A DNA stretch of 52,621 nt, taken from positions 1 through 52,621 of the forward strand of contig NZ_JXST01000043.1 of NCBI RefSeq assembly GCF_000878195.1. The letters run 5' to 3'. How positions within the stretch are numbered: the first letter of the stretch is position 1; every line of letters starts with the position of its first letter. The position numbers were made by a program, and so were the translations under genes. The notes beneath the pieces are model-generated. The model was not told the origin of the DNA and ran no database searches. It was given only the letters and a program-made list of their open reading frames with translations. The stretch comes from Mycolicibacterium llatzerense. GTDB taxonomy: Bacteria > Actinomycetota > Actinomycetes > Mycobacteriales > Mycobacteriaceae. Below, piece by piece: positions 1-8,903 of the stretch.

Positions 1-87
1 CGCTTCATCGGGAAACCAGCTCCGAAACTCCTGGAACGTGCGCGGATAGTCGACCCCGCCGACCGGCCCACCCTCTGCAGTACCCAT
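1..87 (-). CDS. IS1595-family transposase, N-terminal fragment (runs off the left edge)
   Basis: Reading leftwards from an ATG at 87, 29 codons are open to the window edge. They include the stretch YPRTFQEFRSWFPDEA, which resembles the conserved N-terminus of IS1595/ISXO2-type transposases that precedes their zinc ribbon. The catalytic part lies outside the window, so neither family nor intactness can be confirmed. No terminal inverted repeat could be identified between 88 and 246. The family call is recognition of a short motif only. Confidence 0.6.
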   Translation of the reverse strand, partial: MGTAEGGPVGGVDYPRTFQEFRSWFPDEA

Positions 88-246
88 GCTGACCAGCATA
101 GGTCCAATTAAGCAGATAAGCAGTACACATGTTCGATGTTACGCCATACTTGTGATGCACGCCAGACCACCGATACACGAATTTGCCCCGCTGTAACACA
201 AGGAAATCTGCACGTACCCTGCACATTCGATGATGTCCATGTGTTG

Positions 247-762
247 ATGCATCAGGGCATTGGTCTCGACGCGTTCAACGCCATGCCAAAGCAGCGGGCG
301 GTGCACGCACTGTACGAATGCTGCTACAGCGTGCCCCTGGCCGGCAGCCTGGCCGACGGACGCGCGTACGACGACCACGACCATCTGTACCGGCGGGCCG
401 ACGATCTGCTGTTCGCGTTGGGTGACACCTCGGTGGACGCGATCCTTCAGGCCTATCCGCAGCTGGGTCGTCGACCGGGCAGCGCCCGCTCGCAGTTCGA
501 GCAGTGCGCCGTCTGCGACCGTGACCCCGGACTGATGGCGACGCTGCAGACCAACGCATCGACCTACCGGGACCACTTCGGGTTCGATTTCGTGATGTTC
601 GTCGGCGCCATGAGCGCTGACGAAGTACTGACCCACATGGCCGACCGGATGCACAACGACCACGAGACCGAGCGCAAGGTGGTCCGTAACGAGCTGGCCC
701 GGATCAATCGGACCCGGCTGGAGCGCATGCTGGGACCCGAGGGCGGCTACAACAACTGGTAA
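247..762 (+). CDS. uraD: OHCU decarboxylase (2-oxo-4-hydroxy-4-carboxy-5-ureidoimidazoline decarboxylase)
   Basis: This enzyme of uric acid breakdown decarboxylates OHCU to S-allantoin in the cytoplasm. The protein begins MHQGIGLDAFNAMP, as family members do. It then carries an ALYECC segment near residue 20, an AYPQLG segment in the middle and an FGFDFVMFV segment before a helical C-terminus ending in RINRTRLERML. The length of 171 residues is normal for the family. The frame is open back to 136, but the extra residues do not look like this family, so ATG 247 is preferred (GTG 241 is the alternative). No other urate genes are visible; the partners may lie left of the window beyond the insertion sequence. 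Confidence 0.85.
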   Translation: MHQGIGLDAFNAMPKQRAVHALYECCYSVPLAGSLADGRAYDDHDHLYRRADDLLFALGDTSVDAILQAYPQLGRRPGSARSQFEQCAVCDRDPGLMATLQTNASTYRDHFGFDFVMFVGAMSADEVLTHMADRMHNDHETERKVVRNELARINRTRLERMLGPEGGYNNW

Positions 763-824
763 CGAAGCTGCCACGGCAAGCCCGCCGCCAGGAACCGTTC
801 GCCAAGCCTTAGTAGTTTGTACCC

Positions 825-3800
825 GTGCATCAGGAGATCCCCCCGCAGTACGTGCGTTCAGCGAACGCACCGCAGGCCCGGACACTCATCGACATCCTCT
901 ACGCCACGGCCGCTCAATATCCCGATGCGCCGGCCATCGACGACGGCACCGTCCAGCTCACCTACGCCGAGCTGATCGCCGACGTCGAGGAAAGCGTGGC
1001 CTGGCTGGCCGCACGGGGCATCGGCCGCGGTGATCGCATCGGCATCCGCATGCCGTCGGGCAGCTACGCGCTGTACGTGTCGATTCTGGCGACGCTGGCC
1101 ACCGGCGCCGCGTACGTCCCGGTCGACGCCGACGATCCCGAGGAGCGCGCCGCGCTGGTCTTCGGCGAGGCCGGCGTCGTCGGCATCATCACCGAGGCCG
1201 GCCTGGTCCGCGGGCCCGGTTCGACGCGGGGCTGGCTGGCAGGCCAGCCGCTGACCCGCGATGACGCCTGGATCATCTTCACCTCCGGTTCCACCGGGAC
1301 CCCGAAAGGCGTTGCGGTGACCCACCGTAACGCCGCGGCGTTCGTCGACGCCGAGGCCGAGATCTTCCTGCGGGACAATCCGCTGGGCCCGGGCGACCGG
1401 GTGCTGGCCGGACTGTCGGTGGCATTCGACGCATCCTGCGAGGAGATGTGGCTGGCCTGGCGCTACGGCGCCTGCCTCGTCCCGGCGCCGCGCTCGCTGG
1501 TGCGCAGCGGCATGGACCTGGGTCCCTGGCTGGTGTCCCGTGACATCACCGTCGTCTCGACGGTCCCGACGCTCGCCTCGCTGTGGCCGGCCGAGGCCCT
1601 CGAAGCCGTACGCCTGCTGATCTTCGGCGGTGAAGCCTGCCCGCCGGAGCTCGCCGAACGCCTCGCCGTCGAGGGCCGCGAGGTGTGGAACACCTATGGA
1701 CCCACCGAAGCCACCGTCGTCGCGTGCCTCGCGCCGCTCGGCAGCGGACCGGTCAGCATCGGCCTGCCCCTGCCCGGCTGGGACCTGGCCGTTGTCGACA
1801 AGGACGGCCTGCAGGTCGGCTACGGCGACGTCGGCGAACTGGTGATCGGCGGCGTCGGCCTGGCCCGCTATCTCGACCCCGAGAAGGACGCCGAGAAGTA
1901 CGCCCCGATGGAGACACTCGGCTGGGGCCGCGCCTACCGCAGCGGTGACCTGGTCCGGCTCGAGCCGGACGGCCTCTACTTCCAGGGCCGCGCCGACGAT
2001 CAGGTCAAGGTCGGTGGCCGGCGCATCGAACTCGGCGAGGTCGACGCCGCACTGGTCAACCTGCCCGGCGTCAGCGGCGGCGCCGCCGCGGTCCGCAAGA
2101 CGGCCACCGGCACTCCCCTGCTGGTCGGTTACATCGCCAGCGCCGACCCCGAATTCGATATCACCAAGGCTCGCAAGGCACTTGCTCAGTCGTTGCCGGC
2201 CGCGCTGGTGCCAAGGCTCGTCCTGGTCGACGAATTGCCCACGCGCACATCGGGAAAGGTCGACCGCAACGCGCTGCCCTGGCCCGTCGACTCGGCGGGC
2301 GACGACAGCCCCGACCTCGACGGCACCATGGGCTGGCTCGCCGGGCTGTGGCGTGACGTGCTGGCGTCCCCCATCGACGGCCCCGGCGCCGACTTCTTCG
2401 CCCTCGGCGGCGGCTCGTTGTCCGCGGCGCAGCTGGTCTCGCTGCTGCGCGAGAAGTACCCGCAGGTCACCGTCGCCGACCTCTACGACCACCCGCGGCT
2501 GGGCTCACTGGCCGGCTACCTGGACGAACTCGACCCGCCGCCGGCGGTCGAAACCCGAAGCGTCACGCCGGTTCCGCTGACGACCCAGCTGATCCAGTCG
2601 CTCGTCGCGATCCCGCTCGCGACCCTGGCGGGCATGCAATGGGTCGTGTGGCTGGCGCTGCTGAACAACATCGCCGCCGCCCTGCACCTGCTGCCCTGGG
2701 CCCACACCGTGAACTGGTGGGTGATCCTGGTCGGGTTCCTGGTGTTCGTCACCCCGATCGGCCGGATGGGTATCGCGGTGTTCAGCGCGCGGGCCCTGTT
2801 GTCCGGTCTGGAACCGGGCACCTACAAGCGCGGCGGCTCCGAACACCTGCGGGTCTGGCTCGCCGAACGCCTCGGCGAGGCCAGTGGCGCCGAAAACCAG
2901 GCCGGCGCACCATGGTTGGTCTACTACGCCCGCGCCTTGGGCAACCAGGTCGGCAACGGCGTCGACCTGCACTCCGCCCCGCCGGTCACCGGCATGCTCT
3001 CCCTCGGGGACCACTGCTCGGTCGAACCGGAAGTCGACCTCAGCGGGCACTGGATCGACGGCGACCTGTTCCACGTCGGCCCGATCAGCATCGGCAACGA
3101 CGCCACCATCGGCGCCCGTACGACACTGCTGCCGGGTGCGGTGGTCGGCAAGAACGCCGACGTCGCACCGGGTTCCGGCGTAATCGGCAAGGTCAAGGCC
3201 GGGCAGTACTGGAAGGGCTCACCGGCGGTGAAGTCCGGCAAGGCGCACCACCCGTGGCCCGACGAACGGCCGGGCCGCGCCCCGCAGTGGATCGCGATGT
3301 ACGGGCTGACGTCGGTCCTGTTGGGTGGGTTGCCGATCCTGGCCCTCGCCGCGGGACTGGCGGTGCTGATTCTGCCGGTGCGCCACACCCATTCGCTGCC
3401 GGAGGCGGTCCTGCCGGTCGCGTTGTGGACGCCTGTCGCCGCAGTGGTCGCCATGGCGGTGTACGCGGCACTGACGGTGATCGGGGTACGCCTGCTGGCC
3501 CTCCGACTGACCGAGGGCTACCACCCGGTGCGCAGCCGCGTGGGCTGGCAACTGTGGGCCACCGAGCGGTTGATGGACGCCGCCCGCAACTATCTGTTTC
3601 CCATCTACGCGAGCCTGCTGACGCCGTGGTGGCTGCGGATCCTCGGCGCGAAAGTCGGCAAGGACACCGAGATTTCAACGGCCCTGCTGACGCCCAAGTT
3701 CACCGAGGTGCTCGACGGCGCCTTCCTGGCCGACGACACCATGGTGGCGTCGTACGAACTCGGCGGCGGCTGGATCCACGTGGCCAAGGCCACCGTCGGC

Positions 3801-4709
3801 CGGCGCGCATTCCTGGGCAACTCCGGTATCACGCAGCCTGGCCGCCGCGTCCCCGACGATGGACTCGTCGCCGTGCTGTCGGCAACGCCGCACAAGGCCA
3901 AGGCCGGGTCCTCGTGGCTGGGCAGCCCACCGATCCGGTTGCGCCGCCAGCCAACTGAAGCGGACAAGCTGCGCACCTTCCACCCGTCCCTGCGGCTGAA
4001 GATCATGCGATCGACGGTCGAGACCCTGCGCATCATCCCGGTGATGGTGACGTTCGGCATCGGCGTGGCGGTCCTCGGCGTCCTGCAGGCGCTGGCCGGC
4101 GAATTCGGTTGGCTGTGGGCGTCATTGGGCGCCGGACTGGTGCTGCTGAACGCGGGTGCGGTCGCCGGGGCCATCGCCGTGGTGGCGAAATGGTTGATGG
4201 TCGGGCGCATTCGGAAGGTCGAGCACCCACTGTGGTCACCGTTCGTGTGGTGGAACGAGGTATCCGACACGTTCGTCGAAACGGTCGCGGCGCCGTGGTT
4301 CGCCCGCGCCGCCAGCGGCACCCCCGTGATGAACCTGTGGCTGCGAGCCCTCGGTGCGGCGATCGGCCGGGGAGTATGGTGCGAAACCTATTGGCTACCA
4401 GAGGCCGACCTGGTGACGCTGGGCCGGGGCGCGACGGTGAACCGGGGCTGCGTCGTGCAGACCCACCTGTTCCACGACCGCATCATGCAGCTGGACACCG
4501 TGGTGCTGGAGCCGGGCGCGACGCTCGGTACCCACTGCGTGGCACTGCCCGCGGCCAGTATCGGTGCCGGCGCGACGGTCGGCCCCGCCTCACTGGTGAT
4601 GCGCGGCGACGCGGTGCCGGCGTCGACTCGCTGGCAGGGCAATCCGATCGCCCCGTGGGTGGGCAAGAAGCGCAAGTCCGGCGGCCGAAATAAGGCGCAG
4701 GCCGCATGA
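825..4709 (+). CDS. Pls/PosA-family non-ribosomal peptide synthetase-like membrane protein
   Basis: This is a 1294-residue single-module synthetase of the epsilon-poly-lysine synthetase type. An adenylation domain fills about residues 20-495 (P-loop TSGSTGTPKG near 155, then YRSGDLV and GRADDQVKVGGRRIELGE). A carrier domain follows with the phosphopantetheine site FFALGGGSLSAAQL near 525-540. The rest alternates predicted membrane helices with three left-handed beta-helix blocks made of hexapeptide repeats, the layout known for Pls homologues in which the C-terminal half couples residues without a thioesterase. The starter is GTG 825. Its stop overlaps the next start as ATGA, so the aminopeptidase gene is translationally coupled. 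The product is not predictable from sequence; mycobacterial homologues are widespread but poorly characterised. Confidence 0.85.
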   Translation: MHQEIPPQYVRSANAPQARTLIDILYATAAQYPDAPAIDDGTVQLTYAELIADVEESVAWLAARGIGRGDRIGIRMPSGSYALYVSILATLATGAAYVPVDADDPEERAALVFGEAGVVGIITEAGLVRGPGSTRGWLAGQPLTRDDAWIIFTSGSTGTPKGVAVTHRNAAAFVDAEAEIFLRDNPLGPGDRVLAGLSVAFDASCEEMWLAWRYGACLVPAPRSLVRSGMDLGPWLVSRDITVVSTVPTLASLWPAEALEAVRLLIFGGEACPPELAERLAVEGREVWNTYGPTEATVVACLAPLGSGPVSIGLPLPGWDLAVVDKDGLQVGYGDVGELVIGGVGLARYLDPEKDAEKYAPMETLGWGRAYRSGDLVRLEPDGLYFQGRADDQVKVGGRRIELGEVDAALVNLPGVSGGAAAVRKTATGTPLLVGYIASADPEFDITKARKALAQSLPAALVPRLVLVDELPTRTSGKVDRNALPWPVDSAGDDSPDLDGTMGWLAGLWRDVLASPIDGPGADFFALGGGSLSAAQLVSLLREKYPQVTVADLYDHPRLGSLAGYLDELDPPPAVETRSVTPVPLTTQLIQSLVAIPLATLAGMQWVVWLALLNNIAAALHLLPWAHTVNWWVILVGFLVFVTPIGRMGIAVFSARALLSGLEPGTYKRGGSEHLRVWLAERLGEASGAENQAGAPWLVYYARALGNQVGNGVDLHSAPPVTGMLSLGDHCSVEPEVDLSGHWIDGDLFHVGPISIGNDATIGARTTLLPGAVVGKNADVAPGSGVIGKVKAGQYWKGSPAVKSGKAHHPWPDERPGRAPQWIAMYGLTSVLLGGLPILALAAGLAVLILPVRHTHSLPEAVLPVALWTPVAAVVAMAVYAALTVIGVRLLALRLTEGYHPVRSRVGWQLWATERLMDAARNYLFPIYASLLTPWWLRILGAKVGKDTEISTALLTPKFTEVLDGAFLADDTMVASYELGGGWIHVAKATVGRRAFLGNSGITQPGRRVPDDGLVAVLSATPHKAKAGSSWLGSPPIRLRRQPTEADKLRTFHPSLRLKIMRSTVETLRIIPVMVTFGIGVAVLGVLQALAGEFGWLWASLGAGLVLLNAGAVAGAIAVVAKWLMVGRIRKVEHPLWSPFVWWNEVSDTFVETVAAPWFARAASGTPVMNLWLRALGAAIGRGVWCETYWLPEADLVTLGRGATVNRGCVVQTHLFHDRIMQLDTVVLEPGATLGTHCVALPAASIGAGATVGPASLVMRGDAVPASTRWQGNPIAPWVGKKRKSGGRNKAQAA

Positions 4710-6040
4710 CCCGGACGAACAAGAAGGACCGCAAAGGCGTTGCGCCGGTTATTGATCCGTACCTGCCGAACAACGGCAACTTCGGCTTCCGGGTATCCCG
4801 CTACGAACTCAGCCTCGAATACCGGGTGGAGAGCAACCGGCTGACCGGCATCGCCACCATCACCGCGGTCACCCTGGCGTCGCTGCACTGGTTCACCCTG
4901 GATCTGTCCGACGCATTGTCGGTGGCCAAGGTCGAGGTGAACGGCCGTCGCCCCGCCAAATACCGCACCGTCAACGGCAAGCTGCACATCACGTTGCCCA
5001 GCGCGTTGCCCGCCGGGGCCGCGATGACGATCACGGTGCGCTACGGCGGCAACCCGCGCCCCATCAAATCCATCTGGGGCACAGTCGGTTTCGAGGAGCT
5101 GACGGAGGGCGCCCTGGTCGCCGGGCAGCCCAACGGTGCCGCGTCCTGGTTCCCATGTGACGACCACCCGAGCAGCAAGGCCAGCTACCGCATCGCGGTC
5201 AGCACCGACAGCCCATACCGGGTCATCGCCAACGGCGAGCTGGTGAGCCGCAAAACCCGTGCGGCACAGACCATGTGGGTGTACGAACTGGCCGAGCCGA
5301 CGTCGACCTACCTGATCACCCTGCAGATCGGCCGGTACGAGTCGCTGCGGCTGTCGAAGTCTCCGGTGCCGATGTCCGCGGCCCTGCCGCAGCGGCTGAT
5401 CCGCAATTTCGAATACGACTTCGGCCGGCAGCCGCAGATGATGCAGCTGTTCACCCGGTTGTTCGGGCCGTACCCATTGTCGAGCGGGTACAGCGTCGTG
5501 GTCACCGACGACGAGCTGGAAATTCCGCTTGAAGCGCAAGGTGTTTCGATTTTCGGCGCCAACCACTGCGACGGCCGCCGCAGCGCCGAGCGGCTGATCG
5601 CGCACGAGATGGCCCACCAGTGGTTCGGCAACTCGGTGACGGTGCGGCGGTGGCGGGACATCTGGCTACATGAGGGATTCGCCTGTTACGCCGAGTGGCT
5701 GTGGGCCGAGGAGTCGGGCTGGCGGACCGCCGACCAACTGGCCGCGCACAACCTGCAGAAGCTGCGGGGCTTGCCGCAGAATCTGCTGCTGGCCGACCCC
5801 GGACCCGAGGACATGTTCGACGACCGCGTCTACAAGCGCGGCGCCCTCACCCTGCACGCCCTTCGGCGCACCATCGGCGATGCGAATTTCTTTGCACTAC
5901 TGCGGGATTGGACGACCCGCTACCGGCACTCGACCGCGGTGACCGACGACTTCACCGGCCTGGCCGCGAACTACACCGACCAGTCCCTGCGCGGACTGTG
6001 GAACGCGTGGCTCTACACGGTGGAACTGCCGGCACTGTGA
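4706..6040 (+). CDS. M1-family zinc aminopeptidase
   Basis: This is a cytosolic metallopeptidase removing N-terminal residues from peptides. The zinc site is intact: HEMAHQWFGN near residue 297, followed about 18 residues later by the third ligand in WLHEGFACYAEW. The N-terminal half is the beta-saddle domain of M1 enzymes. The usual exopeptidase GxMEN motif is not obvious, but LEIPLEAQGVSIFG stands in the equivalent place. At 444 residues it is a short M1 member lacking the large C-terminal helical domain. ATG 4706 overlaps the preceding stop by four bases and the next gene starts within its own stop, so it is the middle gene of an operon. Its tie to the upstream synthetase is inferred from coupling only. 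Confidence 0.85.
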   Translation: MTRTNKKDRKGVAPVIDPYLPNNGNFGFRVSRYELSLEYRVESNRLTGIATITAVTLASLHWFTLDLSDALSVAKVEVNGRRPAKYRTVNGKLHITLPSALPAGAAMTITVRYGGNPRPIKSIWGTVGFEELTEGALVAGQPNGAASWFPCDDHPSSKASYRIAVSTDSPYRVIANGELVSRKTRAAQTMWVYELAEPTSTYLITLQIGRYESLRLSKSPVPMSAALPQRLIRNFEYDFGRQPQMMQLFTRLFGPYPLSSGYSVVVTDDELEIPLEAQGVSIFGANHCDGRRSAERLIAHEMAHQWFGNSVTVRRWRDIWLHEGFACYAEWLWAEESGWRTADQLAAHNLQKLRGLPQNLLLADPGPEDMFDDRVYKRGALTLHALRRTIGDANFFALLRDWTTRYRHSTAVTDDFTGLAANYTDQSLRGLWNAWLYTVELPAL

Positions 6041-7245
6041 ATCCCAGCAGTGTGGCACGGGTCGCAGTCGCGACGGTGCTCAGCGCGCTGTGCGGCTACG
6101 CGATCCTGTACCTCGCCGCGCGCGACCTGGCCCCCGCTGGATTCTCGGTGTTCAGCGTCTTCTGGGGTGCGTTCGGCTTGTTCACCGGAGCGGCCAACGG
6201 CCTGCTGCAGGAAGCCACCCGCGAAGTCCGCATCGCACACACCGCCGAGCCCCAGCCGGGGCCGCACCTGCAGCCCATCCGGGTGGCCGCGCTGGTGGCC
6301 GTCGCCGCGGGGCTGCTGATCGCCGGCACCGCCCCACTGTGGGCCGGCCACGTTTTCGTCGAATCCACCCCGCTGAGCGTGGCGCTGCTGAGCGTCGGCC
6401 TGGCGGGCTTCTGCCTGCACGCCACCCTGCTGGGCGTCCTTGCCGGGGCGGACGGCTGGACCCAGTACGGCACGCTGATGGTGACCGACGCGGGCATCCG
6501 GGTCGCCGTCGCCGTCGCCGCGTTCGTCCTCGGCTGGGGGCTGGACGGTTACCTGTGGGCCACCGTCGCCGGCTCGATGTCCTGGCTGATCCTGCTGCTG
6601 GCCTCCCGCGTGGCCCGGTCCGCGGCCGCAATCCACACCCCCGGCACGCCCCGGACCTTCCTGACCGGGTCGGCGCATTCGATCGCCGCCGCCGGCGCCA
6701 GCGCCGTCCTGGTGATGGGCTTCCCGGTGCTGCTGCAGGCCACGTCCCGGGACCTGGGCGCCACCGGCGGCGTCATCATCCTGGCGGTGACGCTGACCCG
6801 CGCCCCGCTGCTGGTGCCGCTGACCGCGATGCAGGGCAACCTGATCGCGCATTTCGTCGACAACCGGCGACTGCGAGCCCTGCTCACCCCGGCCCTGGTG
6901 CTCGCCGGGCTGGGTGCACTGGCGGTGCTGGCCGCCGGGCTGGTCGGGCCGTGGCTGCTGCGCACGCTGTTCGGTCCCGAGTACGCCGCGAGCGGTGCGC
7001 TGCTGGCCTGGCTGACGGCCGGGGCCGTCGCCATCGCCTTCCTGACCCTGACCGGGGCCGCGACAGTCGCCGCCGCGCTGCACCGGGCCTACGCGGTGGG
7101 TTGGGTGAGTGCCACGGTGGCCGCGGCACTGTTGTTGTTGCTGCCTTTGGACCTGCAGACCCGCACCATTGTCGCGTTGATGTGCGGGCCGCTGGTCGGC
7201 ATCGTCGTCCACCTGGCCGCGCTTGGCGCGATCAGGCGCCGCTGA
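6037..7245 (+). CDS. Polytopic membrane protein, flippase/MATE-like (Rv3630-like)
   Basis: About 402 residues with roughly twelve hydrophobic segments spread evenly and short, Arg-containing loops, as in polysaccharide exporter or MVF/MATE-fold flippases. GTG 6037 overlaps the aminopeptidase stop, giving a start that reads NPSSVARVAVATVLS and runs directly into the first membrane helix. The position directly before ppgS matches the M. tuberculosis order Rv3630-Rv3631-Rv3632. A role in moving a lipid-linked sugar across the membrane is a reasonable inference from neighbours, not shown by any motif. Confidence 0.75.
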   Translation: MNPSSVARVAVATVLSALCGYAILYLAARDLAPAGFSVFSVFWGAFGLFTGAANGLLQEATREVRIAHTAEPQPGPHLQPIRVAALVAVAAGLLIAGTAPLWAGHVFVESTPLSVALLSVGLAGFCLHATLLGVLAGADGWTQYGTLMVTDAGIRVAVAVAAFVLGWGLDGYLWATVAGSMSWLILLLASRVARSAAAIHTPGTPRTFLTGSAHSIAAAGASAVLVMGFPVLLQATSRDLGATGGVIILAVTLTRAPLLVPLTAMQGNLIAHFVDNRRLRALLTPALVLAGLGALAVLAAGLVGPWLLRTLFGPEYAASGALLAWLTAGAVAIAFLTLTGAATVAAALHRAYAVGWVSATVAAALLLLLPLDLQTRTIVALMCGPLVGIVVHLAALGAIRRR

Positions 7246-7266
7246 GCGTGTATTTTCGGCATCAAC

Positions 7267-7959
7267 ATGTCCTTGTATCGCGACGTCTGGATCGTCATCC
7301 CCGCCTACAACGAGGCGAGCGTCATTGCCGACGTCGTCGCTGATGTGCGGGCCGTCTTCCCCAATGTCGTCTGCGTCGACGACGGCGGCCGTGACGACAC
7401 CGGCGACCGGGCCTTCGCCGCCGGCGCCCACGTGGTGCGGCACCCGGTGAACCTCGGTCAGGGAGCGGCCATCCAGACCGGCGTCGAGTACGCCCGATCC
7501 CGGCCCGGGGCAGAGGTTTTCGCCACGTTCGACGCCGACGGCCAGCACCGGGTCAAGGATGTCGTGCGGATGATCGAGCGGCTGCGGACCGAGGAGCTGG
7601 ACATCGTGATCGGCACCCGGTTCGCCGACCAACCGCCCGAACGCATGCCGATCCTCAAGCGGCTGCTGTTGCCGATCGTCGCCAAGCTCAGCCGGTCCAG
7701 TCGCAAGCTGCACCTGACCGACGCCCACAACGGCTTGCGGGTGTTCAACAAGACGGTGGCCGACGGGCTGAACCTGACCATGAACGGCATGAGCCACGCC
7801 AGCGAGTTCGTCTCCCTCATCGTGGAGAACCGCTGGCGGGTCGCCGAACAGTCGGTGCAAATCCTGTACACCGACTATTCGATGTCGAAGGGTCAGCCGC
7901 TGGTCAACGGCGTCAACATCGTCGTCGACGGGCTGCTCCGCGGAAGGTTGCGCCGATGA
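7267..7959 (+). CDS. ppgS: GT2-family polyprenyl-phosphate glycosyltransferase (PpgS-like)
   Basis: A GT-A fold transferase of 230 residues. The nucleotide-sugar site is visible in IVIPAYNEA (residues 7-15) and VDDGGRDDT; the metal-binding DxD is FDADGQHR near residue 92. The M. tuberculosis counterpart Rv3631 makes polyprenyl-phospho-N-acetylgalactosamine, donor of the galactosamine on arabinogalactan. The close match and conserved neighbours support the same role here on the cytoplasmic membrane face. ATG 7267 lies 21 bases after the flippase-like gene, and its stop overlaps the following gene by four bases. Confidence 0.85.
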   Translation: MSLYRDVWIVIPAYNEASVIADVVADVRAVFPNVVCVDDGGRDDTGDRAFAAGAHVVRHPVNLGQGAAIQTGVEYARSRPGAEVFATFDADGQHRVKDVVRMIERLRTEELDIVIGTRFADQPPERMPILKRLLLPIVAKLSRSSRKLHLTDAHNGLRVFNKTVADGLNLTMNGMSHASEFVSLIVENRWRVAEQSVQILYTDYSMSKGQPLVNGVNIVVDGLLRGRLRR

Positions 7960-8315
7960 TCTGGACCAAGGCATTGCTGATCGGCGCGGTGGTCCTGCTG
8001 CTGGCCTACCTGTTCAGTTCGCGGCGCAACGCACAGTCGCGGGCGTGGGTGAAGGTCGGCTACGTGCTGTTCGTGGTCGGCGCCATCTACGCGATCCTGC
8101 GCCCCAACGACACCACGGTGGTGGCGCACTGGCTCGGCATCGGCCGCGGCGCCGACCTGCTGTTGTACGCGCTGGTCATCGCGTTTCTGTTCACGACGAT
8201 CAGCGCATACATGCGGTTCAAGGACCTCGAACTGCGTTACGCCCAACTGGCCCGGGCGGTGGCGCTGGAAGGTGCGCGCGTCCCCGAGCCCGATCCGCCG
8301 ACCCGTCAGGTCTGA
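7956..8315 (+). CDS. DUF2304 small membrane protein (Rv3632-like)
   Basis: A 119-residue protein with three membrane helices (about residues 3-20, 33-51 and 66-86) and a charged cytoplasmic C-terminal tail, typical of DUF2304. It overlaps the ppgS stop as ATGA. In mycobacteria the two genes always travel together, and the small protein is thought to assist the glycosyltransferase. Its last bases overlap the end of the convergent tetR gene. Confidence 0.8.
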   Translation: MIWTKALLIGAVVLLLAYLFSSRRNAQSRAWVKVGYVLFVVGAIYAILRPNDTTVVAHWLGIGRGADLLLYALVIAFLFTTISAYMRFKDLELRYAQLARAVALEGARVPEPDPPTRQV

Positions 8316-8902
8316 ACGCCCAGAGTCCCCAACATGGTGGCCAGCAGCTGGATGCGGCCGTCTTCGAGTTCGGGCTGCGGTAGCACGGCACGGATCAGCG
8401 CCGCACCGTCGAAGGTGTTGACCATCACGGCGACGATCAGCATCAGCAGTTCCGGCGGCAACTGATCCGCGCCGGGCATCTCCTGCGCGGTCTCGTAGAT
8501 GTTGCGGCCGTACTCGACGAGGGCGCCCTGCAGCGTCGCCCGCAGCTTCTCGTCGGTGCGCGCCGCGACCATCAGCTCGTACATCACCGCGTTGGTGGCG
8601 TTGCCGCTGATGTCCCGCAGCGCGATCAACGCGCCTTCCAGAGCCGGCCGGTCCGAAGGGATTTCGGCGACCTGCTTGCTGAACTGCTCGAGCTGTCTAC
8701 GCATGACCTCGAGCGCCGTCGCGGCCATGAAGTCGCCCATGGTGGCGAAGTGTTTGAACAGCGCACCGTCGGAGACCTCGGCCCGACGCGCGATCACCGC
8801 CGCCGAGGCGCGGGCGTAGCCGACCTCGACGATGGTCTCGATCGCGGCGTCGAGGAGCCGAGCCCGCGTCTCTTCCCTGCGTTGCTGTTGCGTTCTGGCC
8901 AT
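8306..8902 (-). CDS. TetR/AcrR-family transcriptional regulator
   Basis: A 198-residue one-component repressor. The N-terminal helix-turn-helix is clear: TRARLLDAAIETIVEVGYA, then SAAVIARRAEVSDGALFKHF ending near residue 52. The C-terminal ligand-binding domain is all-helical and not diagnostic of a ligand. The gene starts one base after the amidohydrolase stop, so it is cotranscribed and probably controls that enzyme and itself through the near-palindrome at 10710-10721. The 3' end overlaps the convergent DUF2304 gene. Confidence 0.85.
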   Translation of the reverse strand: MARTQQQRREETRARLLDAAIETIVEVGYARASAAVIARRAEVSDGALFKHFATMGDFMAATALEVMRRQLEQFSKQVAEIPSDRPALEGALIALRDISGNATNAVMYELMVAARTDEKLRATLQGALVEYGRNIYETAQEMPGADQLPPELLMLIVAVMVNTFDGAALIRAVLPQPELEDGRIQLLATMLGTLGVQT

Positions 8903-8903
8903 G

